This document shows positions 18,558-29,600 of a stretch of DNA of 64,000 nt, in pieces. Position 1 is the first letter of the stretch. The number at the start of each line of letters is the position of its first letter. The stretch covers positions 1,947,001 to 2,011,000 of the forward strand of contig VISH01000002.1 of NCBI GenBank assembly GCA_007827375.1. Reading direction: 5' to 3'. A program made the position numbers and the translations under genes. A model generated the notes under the pieces. It was not told the origin of the DNA. It made no database searches and saw only the letters and a program-made list of their open reading frames with translations. Source of the stretch: Alteromonadaceae bacterium 2753L.S.0a.02 (GTDB lineage: Bacteria; Pseudomonadota; Gammaproteobacteria; Pseudomonadales; Cellvibrionaceae).

Positions 18558-21500
18558 TCAGAGTAAAGCGGAATTCATTAAGCAATGGCTGAGTGATGCA
18601 CAACTCAATATTGAGGATGAACTCGTAGCGCCGAATCCGCCGAGTGATGCAGGTCCGATATCCATTATTGGATTAGACGGCGTGTTCGCTGATGGAAATA
18701 ACGTCGAGGGTCTGTGGCGAGCCATTGAAAATGAACAAAAACTTTACTCCCGATTCGATTCTGATCGCCTGATCAATAGAGCCGCGAAGGCAAGCCAGAG
18801 CGATGGTCCTTTTGTGGGAGGGCTATTGAGTAAACCCTTCGATTTTGATCCAGGTTTTTTCAAAATTAGCGCTTCAGAAGCTGAATTGATGGACCCGCAA
18901 TTACGCCTGCTACTGATGAGCGTACAAAAATCGCTCGACGATGCGGGCTATATGACCGAGGTTCTTCCTGGTGACAGAGTTGGGGTTTTCATTGGCTGCG
19001 AAGGTAGTGAATACAATGATGCGCATGTAGATAAAGCCTTCGCAAACAACTACATGCTTAATCACGCCGGATGCTCTATCGCCCATAGGTTGTCGTATCA
19101 TTTCAACTTCACGGGACCAAGCGAAGTCATCAACACAATGTGTTCAAGCGCGGCCTATTGCTTATTTCGTGCAACACAACTTTTGCGTCTGGGTGAAATA
19201 GACTATGCCATTGTGGGTGCCGCAAAAGTTAATTTTTCACCGCTTACCTACAAATTCCTAAAAGAAATGAATATGTCCAGTAGCAATGACTACTGTTATT
19301 CATTTCATAAATCGTCTGAAGGCTATATACGCTCGGAAGGTGTCGCCAGTATTGTATTAAAGCGGCGAGATAATGCTATTTCCGATGGTGATCACATTTA
19401 TGCCAACATTCGAGCTATTGCCGCCAATTATAACGGTAAAGACGGTAATTCAATGTTTTCGCCGAGTAAAAACGGCCAAAAACTATTGATAAAAGAATGT
19501 ATCGGCAGAGCCGGTATTGAATTTGGTGATCTCGCATTTATAGAAGCTCAGGGTATGGGAAATAAAATCTCAGACTTTGTGGAATTCAACGCGTTTAATG
19601 AAGCCTATAACGAGCGATTATCCGAAGCCGGCTTTGAGTCCGTTGATGATCAGAAGAATTTACCGGTAATTACCACGCTTAAACCCGTTTTAGGGCATAT
19701 GGAATGCGTGTCCGCACTCGGTGCGCTATTTAAAATTATCCATAGTTTTCAAACAAAAACCGTTTATAAAATACCCGCTCTCAGTGAAGACAGTATCAGC
19801 GATAAATTGGATCTGGAAGCTAGCAAAATAAATTTGCTTATGAGTAATAAGTCGCTTGATGAAACTCAAGTCAATTATGCGGCACTTAACTCATTTGGCG
19901 CTTCGGGAAGCAATGTGTTTGCGGTTATCTCTTCAGAGCTACCTGCTGACGAGAAGTCTTTGAATTGCTTTTCTGAAGATCAAATATTAGTAGTTTCCGC
20001 TAAAAATCAAGAGACACTCAAGAATTACGTAAAATCGGTACTTGGGTTTATTGAGAATAATCCAACTGCAGAGGCGCTGTCTGCACTAATACGATGTTTT
20101 CAGACTAAGCGAACGGCATACGAAACACGTGTTGCGTTTCTAATCAATCAGCAACAAATCGATAAAGCCTGCGCGTGTTTAAAAGCTTATTTAGAAGATA
20201 AAAATGATTGTTTGGAAACCACCATAGATAACGTCCCAGACAGTCCTTTCCAGATAACGACTCATGGTGTATTCAATGAAAAAGGTGCGTTTCAGAACAG
20301 AATTGTAAACGATGCTATTCAGTGGGTATCAGGTGCTGGAGTAGACTGGTTGAGTTATTACGATTCTGAGTCGATAGGAGGGCAACGCTATCGCTTCCCA
20401 TCTTACCCATTTCAAATGTCTACTCACTCCTTGTCTTTTAATGAATTGCACGAAGTTAGCCCTGAAATTACTGATACTCTCGAAACTGTTCCGGATAGTG
20501 AGCTGTTTGCAACGTCACATCGCGATGCGGCCGAATATGTCCGTAACCGGGTCTCCGAATACCTTATGAAAGCGCTGAAAGTAGGGCGCGATGATCTGTC
20601 AAATGAGCGCTCATTCGCTGATTACGGCGTTGATTCTGTAACAGGTGTAAATTTTGTTAAGACTCTCAATGCCGGTTTAGGTATTAACCTTGAAACAATT
20701 ACGCTATTTGATTACAGCTCCATTAACCTACTTACGGATCATATCGTCCATCAATGGGGTGACGCTCTGAGTGGAGCCTCCGGTGACATCAAGCCCTCGA
20801 GCGGCCAGAGTGCTAGTACCGTTAAAAAACCGTTACTCTTAAAAAGGTCCACTGCAAAGCGGGCTGCGAAAGAGCCGATTGCGATTGTAGGAATGAGTGG
20901 AAGATTCGCTGAGTCTGAAAGTCTTGAGGAGTTTTGGGATCATTTAAAGCAGGGAAGGAACCTCGTAAAAGAAGTTTCGCGATGGCAACCGGGAGAGTGT
21001 GTTTCGGCGAACTCCAAAAAACAAACATTTTGTACGCAAGGAAGCTTCATTGATTCAGTAGACAAATTCGATGCCTCATTTTTTAATATCTCTCCCTTGG
21101 AAGCACAATATATGGACCCCCAGCAACGTTTGTTTCTGGAAGAATCCTGGAAAGCACTTGAGCACGCCGGTTACGCAGGTAAGTCCATAGAGGGCACTCG
21201 ATGTGGTGTTTTTACGGGTTGCAATCACGCAGATTATATGGACCTTTTTGATGAAGACCCGCCTGAGCAGGCGTTTTGGGGCAGTGCTGTCTGTGTGATA
21301 CCGGCAAGGATCTCCTATTACCTGAATTTGCTGGGGCCAGCGGTTATGGTCGACACTGCCTGTTCGAGCTCTCTGGTATCTATTCATATGGCGTGTCAGA
21401 GCATCTGGTCCGGCGAAAGTGAAATGGCCTTGGCTGGTGGTGTATTTCTTCAAGTGACGCCGAAATTTTTTCAATTTGCCAACCGCGCCAGCATGCTGTC

Positions 21501-22779
21501 ACCTGAGGGTAGGTGTGCGACATTCGATGAATCTGCAAATGGGTTTGCACCGGGGGAGGGTGTTGGGGTTGTTCTGTTAAAGCCATTATCGGACGCCCTG
21601 CGGGATCGAGATTCCATCCATGGGGTTATCAGAGGCAGTGCAACCAACCAGGACGGAAAAACGAACGGCATTACGGCACCGAGTGCAATCTCTCAAGAAG
21701 AATTAGAGTGCAGCGTTTACGATGAATATGGTATACAACCTAGTGATATTCAACTAGTAGAAGCGCATGGCACTGGTACTAAACTGGGTGATCCTATTGA
21801 ATTTGGCGCGCTCAGCAATGCTTTTCGACGTTATACCGATCAAAAAAATTATTGTGCGATTGGTTCTGTTAAAACGAATATCGGACATACGGCAGCGGCC
21901 GCGGGTATCTCCGGTCTCTTAAAGGTTCTACTTGCTATAAAACATCGCTCGATTCCGCCTTCGTTACATTATCGCAATGGTAATCCGCTCATTAATTTCG
22001 ACGATAGTCCGTTTTATGTGAATACCGAGTTATTGAGCTGGGACAATGACGGAGGCGAGGCACGTACCGCTGCGGTAAGCTCATTCGGATTTAGCGGTAC
22101 CAATGCACACATGGTAGTTTCTGAAGCACCAGCTTGCAGAGAAACCCAAGACAGTTTACCGGGTTACCTGATTTCACTTTCGGCTAAGACAGAAACACAG
22201 CTTCGCCAGCAAGTTTTGAATTTAAATAATTATATTAGTACGAACCCTCATGTGTCGTTAAACAATATTGGCTTTACCCTATTTATTGGTCGCGCGCATT
22301 TAAGCCACCGGCTGGCTTGCGTGGTGTCTACCGTCGCCGAGCTAAATAATACTTTGGAGCAATGGCTTAGCGAACAAATACCTGAAAACTTACTCCAATC
22401 CAATATTGATGAAGGCAAAGTCGAAGAAATAGAGCCGGTGCGCAGAGAAGGTATGGAGCTTATTCGAAACAGTAAGCAAGTGACAGAATTAACTGTGCTT
22501 GAGGGTAACTTACTTCGCCTCGCCCAGTTATATATTGAAGGATATGACTTACCGTATCACGCAGTATTTCAAAATAATTCCGGTCGTATTCCATTGCCCC
22601 AGTATCCTTTTAGTCGAGATCGATATTGGTTAGATGGAGTAAATCCACTAAATCCTCCAGCTGGGGAGGGAATTTGCCAGCAAAGTGGTTTGAGCGAGAT
22701 TGAGTCCCTTATTGAAAAAATTAGTGAAGATAGTTTGCCCATGGAGCAAGGGATAGAACGGATACGTTCTTTGGTTTAG
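18547..22779 (+). CDS. trans-AT PKS: KS0-ACP-KS, 1410 residues
   Basis: The start is set at the ATG at 18547, 6-7 bases after an AGGGTGG ribosome-binding site; a 10-codon longer in-frame start at 18517 lies deeper in the upstream gene. Domains: a divergent first KS (about 37-455) with Cys199 and His384 but Gln335 where the HGTGT His belongs, the hallmark of a non-elongating KS0; an ACP (Ser697) whose +6 position is Phe703 rather than Trp; and a complete KS (about 776-1200; Cys939, His1074, His1114). The protein then ends in a short helical tail (about 1380-1410, ending GIERIRSLV) while the DH-KR-ACP of that module begins the fourth PKS protein. The module is therefore split between KS and DH, and the tail is probably a docking element. 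The oxygenase gene immediately upstream and the flavin reductase downstream suggest that the KS0-ACP unit is the oxidation station. Confidence 0.95.
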   Translation: MQSNQSKAEFIKQWLSDAQLNIEDELVAPNPPSDAGPISIIGLDGVFADGNNVEGLWRAIENEQKLYSRFDSDRLINRAAKASQSDGPFVGGLLSKPFDFDPGFFKISASEAELMDPQLRLLLMSVQKSLDDAGYMTEVLPGDRVGVFIGCEGSEYNDAHVDKAFANNYMLNHAGCSIAHRLSYHFNFTGPSEVINTMCSSAAYCLFRATQLLRLGEIDYAIVGAAKVNFSPLTYKFLKEMNMSSSNDYCYSFHKSSEGYIRSEGVASIVLKRRDNAISDGDHIYANIRAIAANYNGKDGNSMFSPSKNGQKLLIKECIGRAGIEFGDLAFIEAQGMGNKISDFVEFNAFNEAYNERLSEAGFESVDDQKNLPVITTLKPVLGHMECVSALGALFKIIHSFQTKTVYKIPALSEDSISDKLDLEASKINLLMSNKSLDETQVNYAALNSFGASGSNVFAVISSELPADEKSLNCFSEDQILVVSAKNQETLKNYVKSVLGFIENNPTAEALSALIRCFQTKRTAYETRVAFLINQQQIDKACACLKAYLEDKNDCLETTIDNVPDSPFQITTHGVFNEKGAFQNRIVNDAIQWVSGAGVDWLSYYDSESIGGQRYRFPSYPFQMSTHSLSFNELHEVSPEITDTLETVPDSELFATSHRDAAEYVRNRVSEYLMKALKVGRDDLSNERSFADYGVDSVTGVNFVKTLNAGLGINLETITLFDYSSINLLTDHIVHQWGDALSGASGDIKPSSGQSASTVKKPLLLKRSTAKRAAKEPIAIVGMSGRFAESESLEEFWDHLKQGRNLVKEVSRWQPGECVSANSKKQTFCTQGSFIDSVDKFDASFFNISPLEAQYMDPQQRLFLEESWKALEHAGYAGKSIEGTRCGVFTGCNHADYMDLFDEDPPEQAFWGSAVCVIPARISYYLNLLGPAVMVDTACSSSLVSIHMACQSIWSGESEMALAGGVFLQVTPKFFQFANRASMLSPEGRCATFDESANGFAPGEGVGVVLLKPLSDALRDRDSIHGVIRGSATNQDGKTNGITAPSAISQEELECSVYDEYGIQPSDIQLVEAHGTGTKLGDPIEFGALSNAFRRYTDQKNYCAIGSVKTNIGHTAAAAGISGLLKVLLAIKHRSIPPSLHYRNGNPLINFDDSPFYVNTELLSWDNDGGEARTAAVSSFGFSGTNAHMVVSEAPACRETQDSLPGYLISLSAKTETQLRQQVLNLNNYISTNPHVSLNNIGFTLFIGRAHLSHRLACVVSTVAELNNTLEQWLSEQIPENLLQSNIDEGKVEEIEPVRREGMELIRNSKQVTELTVLEGNLLRLAQLYIEGYDLPYHAVFQNNSGRIPLPQYPFSRDRYWLDGVNPLNPPAGEGICQQSGLSEIESLIEKISEDSLPMEQGIERIRSLV

Positions 22780-22821
22780 CCCGCTCTTCATAATTTGCCA
22801 TCAACTTTCATTGGATATCCC

Positions 22822-23556
22822 ATGCACAAGGTTATCTCGTGTTCTATCCAGGCGATAACTCCTCTGATGAACTCCGTTTATCAGATTTTCTTGAGCCCCG
22901 AAATTGGTCTAGTTTCGCATGACGCGACCCCGCTATACTATCCGGGGCAGTACCTTGAGTTGTTGATCGGCGACAAAAAATATGCGTACTCGATAGCCAA
23001 TTACTACGAGTATGGTCGCTTGATTGAATTACATATCCGAGTTTCATCAAAAAGTGTCTCTGCTGTTAAAGTTCTAAATTATCTCGAGTCAGAAGGAATG
23101 GTTGACGCCAATTTGGGCCTTGGTGATTGTTATATAAAATACTTACCCTGCCATCCCGTGGTTTTTATTGTTGGTGGTACAGGATTTTCACAAGCCAAAA
23201 GCATGATCGAATATTTGTTTAAATATAACTTTACGCATGCAATTTACCTGTATTGGCAAGTTTACAAGCGAGCGGATCTTTATTTACACGGATTGGCTGA
23301 AGCGTGGCAACTTGATAACCCACATTTTTGCTATCGCCCAATGGTTAGTTCGCAGTCAGATCTAGGTGATGGATCTATCGTTACATCCTGTAAGGCGATT
23401 ATCCAAGACGTGCCGGATATCTCCAACGTCTCTGTTTTTGCTAGCGGATCACCCGATATGGTTTACGCATACTATGATGCGCTTATTGACAATGGCGCAA
23501 ATTCTGCGAATTTCTATTCCGATGTTTTTGCCTATGCACCAAGGGCAAGCGCTTAG
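22822..23556 (+). CDS. NAD(P)H-flavin reductase (Fre/LuxG-like)
   Basis: A protein of about 244 residues in the ferredoxin-NADP reductase superfamily. The N-terminal beta-barrel contains the flavin-site segment YPGQYLELL followed by AYSIAN, where Fre-type enzymes bind isoalloxazine. The C-terminal nucleotide domain has VFIVGGTGFSQAKSM and a later VFASGSPDMV. It reduces free FMN or FAD with NAD(P)H. The ATG at 22822 is preferred because MHKVISCSIQ aligns with the Fre N-terminus; a TTG nine codons upstream is possible but gives a meaningless extension. The gene follows the KS0 PKS by about 40 bases, in the same operon as the LLM oxygenase, so the two are best read as a two-component monooxygenase. 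Confidence 0.88.
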   Translation: MHKVISCSIQAITPLMNSVYQIFLSPEIGLVSHDATPLYYPGQYLELLIGDKKYAYSIANYYEYGRLIELHIRVSSKSVSAVKVLNYLESEGMVDANLGLGDCYIKYLPCHPVVFIVGGTGFSQAKSMIEYLFKYNFTHAIYLYWQVYKRADLYLHGLAEAWQLDNPHFCYRPMVSSQSDLGDGSIVTSCKAIIQDVPDISNVSVFASGSPDMVYAYYDALIDNGANSANFYSDVFAYAPRASA

Positions 23557-23596
23557 AGTGAACCGCAACTGCATCGCGCGATATTCTCGCAGCTGA

Positions 23597-23624
23597 TTGA
23601 CAATTTCTCCTACATACCTAATTT
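23597..23624 (+). promoter_or_regulatory. possible internal promoter in the 143-base gap before the fourth PKS gene
   Basis: A perfect TTGACA (23597-23602) is followed, after 16 bases, by TAATTT (23619-23624, three of six matches to TATAAT), 76 bases before the PKS start. This is the first sizeable gap in an otherwise tightly packed gene series. The weak -10 keeps confidence low. Confidence 0.3.
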
Positions 23625-23699
23625 TCTAAGCGTGTAATTCATCGCCTGGAACACTATCGCATAACTATTACTGTAACCATCGCGAGTACAGAGAATACT

Positions 23700-26600
23700 A
23701 TGACTGACTTTATCGAATATGTCGTTTCGGAACTTAAGAGCAAGCGTTTGTCAAAAGTCAACGCGCTTTCACTGATAAAACAGTTTTCGGTAAAAGCCCA
23801 ATCTAAGGCTTCGACACAACACACTCTTCACCCTTTGCTACATTCGAATACGTCTAACTTTGCTCAGCAGAGCTATACGACGCAGTTCTCCGGCGATGAG
23901 CAGTTTCTAAAAGATCATGTCATCTATGGCGATAAAATACTTCCTGGCGCTGCTTATTTGGAAATGGCTCGTGCAGCTTATTTTGAGGCGGCGGGATATG
24001 CTCTCGAAGAGAGAGATAATACCTTCATAGAAATAAGTAATGTTGTTTGGACGCGCCCCATAGTCGTTGATAGGCCCAAAATTATAACGATCGCGCTATT
24101 TTTGCCCATTACCCAAAATATGGGCGATAACGATTTTGCTGCTGAATTTGAAGTATATAGCCTCAGCGCTAGTGACAAAAATGACGTAAACGATGTCATA
24201 CATTGCACGGGTGAGTTGAAGATTTTTTCCCAGGATCGACCAGTTAATGGCGACCCCATACACTTAAAAGAGCGTCCCAATGGTGTCTCGATTGTTTCCG
24301 AAGACATATACAAGGCCTACAGTGAACTCGGCGTTAGCTATGGACCTACGCATCGTGGTATTCAGCGAATCGATAAAATTGACAAAGAGTTACTCGTAGA
24401 AATCAATTGCCCTAGCGAGCTATCAAATTCGGATCAGCGTTTTATCTTAAACCCCGGTTTGCTGGATGCGGCGTTGCAGTCACCGATTGGTTTTCTTGAG
24501 GATATTTCGAGTCTTCCCGAGAATACCTTGGTGCCTTACTCTATTGCTAGGGTGCGAGTATTCTCACAAATTACGGATAAGAGTTTTGTTTACGTGCGCT
24601 TTTCAGATGGCGATGAAGGCAATATTTCCAGCTTGGATCTAGATATTCTCGATGAGAAGGGCAATGTCTGTGTACAAATCCACAAATTTGTTTCAAAAGA
24701 AATTCAAAGGCCCAGGGCCTTGCTAACTGTTGATACTGTGTACGCTCAACCACAATGGGTGGCAGAGGTACTTCCTAGCATAAGTGGCGATGCTGTTACA
24801 ACGGAAACTGTTAACGCATGTACGATTCTCGTCGGTAAGAACGATTTTATAAAGAAGCAATCTCAGGAACTAAACCATTCGATTGCGCTGGTTAGCGTAA
24901 GTGAAGAAAAAACACTTGCCGAGAACTACACAAAGATTTCTGTAAGCGTGTTTGAAGAAATACAGAGTATTTTAAAGAATAAATCCAAAAAGAATCAGTT
25001 GCTACAGCTTGTTGTGGAGCGTCAATCTTTACAGCAACAACTTTATGCAGGTTTGGGTGGCTTAGTGAAAACCGCCAATAGAGAAAACCCTAACTTGGCT
25101 CTGCAGTTAATTGGTGTTGATTCAGATCTGACGAACGAAGATTTAGAACGAATACTTGTTTCTGAGCGGCGGTTTCCGAAAACAAAATTAGTCGATTATT
25201 CAGCGTTGAAACGCAGTGTCTATGGTTTGAAGCCGATAGAGCTCAATGAAATTGAAAATACTGAGAACATCGAAACTCCTCTGATCAGGGACACTGGTAT
25301 TTATGTTATTACCGGAGGCCTTGGTGGTATTGGTCAAATATTTGCTCAGGAAATACTATCTTGTAGTGATCGCTCAATTGTGGTTCTCACTGGTAGAGCA
25401 CCTTTCGATCCCAAAATAGAAGCATTACTAAAAAAGATATCTCCCTCAGAGCGTCGTTTAGCCTATGTCCAATGTAACCTTACCGACACCTTAAATGTCG
25501 AAGCTCGCTTAACGGAAATAACTAAGACATATGGCGCTATTAATGGAATTATTCATGCGGCGGGCATGATTAACGATAACTTCATTATTAATAAAACCTC
25601 ACAAGAATTTGTATCGGTGTTAGAACCCAAAGTGACGGGTACTTTCAATTTGGATTTAGCGTCGCAAGGCTTAGACCTGGATTTTCTAGTGCTGTTTTCC
25701 GCGGGCGCCTCTTTGATGGGTAATAACGGTCAAGCGGATTACAGCTGCGCTAACGGTTTTTTAGATGAATTTTCGAAGATTAGAAACCGTTGGGTCACGG
25801 AAGGGAAGCGGCGCGGTCATACACTCACCATAAATTGGCCGCTATGGAAAAACGGTGGTATGAAGGTCGATGCGACCACGGAGCAAGTGCTTTTCGAGCA
25901 TTCCGGCATGATGCCAATGTTATCGGATGCAGGTATTAGTGCATTCTATGCGGGCCTGAGATCTACAAAGGATCAATTGTTCGTGGTACAAGGCAATGGG
26001 GAAAAACTGCAGCAAACCTTGTTTGAAACGCATTCCATCAAGCAGGATAGCAAGGGAGATGTTAATAGCCCGGAAAGTCCAAAGAGCGCACGAAACGCAG
26101 CTGCTTCACAGGAAAGCGTTGTTGCCTATCTAAAACAACGGCTTTCAGACCAACTCAGAATGTCGCCACAAAAAATAGCAGCCAATGCCGCTTTCGAAAA
26201 ATTCGGTATTGATTCCATAATGATGATGAATCTTACCAGTCGATTAGAGCAGGATTTCGGCACGCTTCCGAAAACACTTTTCTTTGAATATCACACTATA
26301 ACGGAGTTGGCCGCCTATATCGTCAGTTCACATGGGGAAAAACTCGCGTTTCTTTTGGATAACAAACCACAAACGAACTCAAAAACAGAGGATATTAAAG
26401 CTCAATCACTCGCTTATCACGATGCTATAACACCGGCCGTAGTCAAGAAGCATCGCAATACTGTTTCCAGATTTAAAGCGAGCCCATCACTTTCGCAGAA
26501 TGCCGAGTCCATCGCGATTATTGGCTTGAGTGGGCGGTATCCGCAAGCATGGGATATCGATGAATATTGGAATAACCTACGAGACGGACGCGATAGTATT

Positions 26601-29600
26601 ACCGAGGTTCCGAAGGATCGCTGGAATTGGCGAGATTTCTTTACTAGCGATCGAACCCAAGCAGGTAAGCACTTTAGTAAATGGGGTGGTTTTATTGATG
26701 GGGTTGATGAGTTCGATCCCCGCTTTTTCAGTATTCCTCCAAGTGAAGCAGCATTGGTCGAACCGCAAGAACGCTTATTTTTACAGCATGCCTGGATGGC
26801 AATAGAAGATGCCGGAGAAACTCGGGCCAGTATGCGTATGCCGCATCGAGACGATCTGGATGGACAGGTGGGTGTCTATGTGGGATTGATGTATAGCGAA
26901 TACCAAATGTTTGGTGCTGAGCGTGTAGCCCAGGGTAATCCTCTTGGCGTTCCCGGCAGTTATGCGAGCGTTGCTAATCGTGTGTCTTATTTAATGAACC
27001 TTCACGGTCCGAGTATGACCGTTGATACCATGTGTTCATCTTCCTTAACCGCGATTCATCTGGCCTGTCAGGATTTAAAGCTCGGTCGCACCGATATGGC
27101 TATCGCTGGCGCAGTTAATTTAAGTATTCATCCGAACAAATATTTAGTTATTAGCGCGGGTCAATTCATTTCCAGTGACGGTCACTGTCAAAGTTTTGGG
27201 GTGGGTGGTGATGGTTACATACCGGGTGAAGGAGTTGGTGCAGTTGTACTAAAACGCCTGTCCGAAGCGCAGCGCGATGGAAATCACATTTATGGGATTA
27301 TTCGAGGCAGCGCGCTTAATCATGGCGGAAAAACCAGCGGGTATTCTGTTCCAAATCCCCGGGCTCAGAGCAGCGTAATACACCAGGCGCTCGTGGATGG
27401 AAAAATCGACCCAAGGCACATTAGCTACCTTGAGGCACATGGCACTGGAACCAAGCTGGGTGATCCCATCGAAATAGCTGCGTTAACACAAGCGTTTGAA
27501 CGTTCTACCTCAGATAAAGGGTTTTGTCGCATAGGCTCCGCCAAGTCAAATATTGGTCATTGTGAATCTGCTGCTGGCATTGCAGGTTTAACGAAAGTAT
27601 TAATGCAAATGCGCTACCGTAAAATTGTACCGTCTCTGCATTCTTCGGTATTAAACCCACATATCGATTTTAAAAGCACTCCCTTTGTTGTGAACCAGGA
27701 TCTCTGCGACTGGCCAAGACCGCATATAAATGGAAATGAGGTGCCTCGTATTGCCGGAATTTCCTCCTTTGGTGCAGGCGGGTCAAATTCTCATCTGATT
27801 GTTGAAGAATATGTCGATGAAAAATCTGAGCAGTTACCTTTGGCACGTTTAGACCTCAATCGGGAAGTTCTGTTGCTGCTTTCCGCAAGAACGCAGCAAC
27901 AGCTTCAAACAAAAGCCAGTGATCTCAAGCGTTTTGTCGCGCAAGCTCAGGAACCTTTGGATTTGCGCAGCCTTGCTTTTACCTTACAGGTTGGTAGAGA
28001 GGCAATGGATGTACGATTGGCGCTGCTGGTGTCTTCGATTGAAGAGCTTATTGATAAGTTGTCGGTATACCTGGATGAGCAACAATCAGACCGCGTTTAC
28101 ACAGGAGCAGCTAATCAACAGCAGGATTCCCTTGGTGCTTTGCGGGACGACCCTGATTTTCTAGATACGGTAGAGAAATGGATAATTAACTGTAAATTCG
28201 ATAGGCTCGCGGAACTCTGGGTTAACGGTCATGATATTGATTGGCAAAAAACCTGGCAGGGCGTTAAACCTCAGAGAATATCATTGCCTGCTTACCCTTT
28301 TGCCCGAGAGAAATATTGGGTTGAGAGAACTCAAACGGCAAATAAAACAAAAAACAAAACCGGGCTTGAGATACACCCATTTTTACACGCGAACAATTCC
28401 AGTCTTGGAGAACAGGTCTATATCAGTGAGTTCTCTGCATCGGACATTGTATTGCAACATCACCAGGTTGCAATCGAAGAATCCACACGTATGCCCATTT
28501 TGCCCGGTGTGGTTTATCTTGAAATAGTTAATGCCGCGGTGAAACATGCAATTCCCGATCTCGAAGAAGGAATGCGTATTCTAATAAAAGATGTCGTTTG
28601 GCAACGACCTTTTGTTGTCGATCTCGCGAAGATTATCCAAATTCAAGTTTGGGGCATTGACAACGATGCTGTTGGATTTGAAATTTATAGTTTTGGGGAG
28701 GGCACTGAACCAGAAGGTGATTCTTCTCAAAAATGCATACATTGCAGTGGTATCGTTGAATTCGATTCGGTTAATGAGTTAAGGGCTGTCGATATTCAAG
28801 AGCTTGAATCAAATTGCCAGATAGAAACCTTAGGCCGGGAAGAAATCTACGATATTTTTTCAAATATTGGTATTCATTATGGTGAATACTTCCAAAGTCT
28901 GACCAAATTAAATAAAGGTGTTGGGCAGGTTATCAGCCATATCAAGCTTCCTGATGGATATGAAAGTGAAATGGGTTCCCTGACGATTCATCCGGCCCTC
29001 GTTGATGGAGCCTTACAATCCAGCCTGGGAATGTTGGATAAGCCGGAGGCATTAAGTTCGAGTGACGCACCTTTACCCTTTGCGATGGATTCTTTTGAGT
29101 ATTTACATCCTTGTGAAAAAGAGATGATTGCCTGGGTTAGACCAAGTCTTGCTAAAAGTGCGAGTGAGCAGATTATCAAGTTAGATATAGACCTGATTAC
29201 CACGCGGGGTGATGTGTGTGTTCAGATTGTTGGCTACAGCTCGAGGGCAAAAAACCAATCGACACTGCATTCAGCAGCTTATATCGAGACGAGCGATTTG
29301 TACTTGGCGAAACCTGTGTGGCAGCCTTTGAGCGTGGCAAAATCGAGGAATGCCGATGAAAGTCATGATATAACCAAACTTATTATCTCAACGCTGCAAG
29401 ATAAGTCCGTTACTGAAACTTTAAGGCAGCAGTTGCCCAACGCGAAAATTATCGACTATCAAATCTCGGGCGACGATTATCTCGATGACTATGAACAGCT
29501 GGCACTTGAATGTTTCGCAGAAGTCAAGAAACAACTCAGCACTCGCAATAGCAGCATAAACGAAATCCGCCTGGTAGTGGGAGAAGCCGAGAATGCGGAT

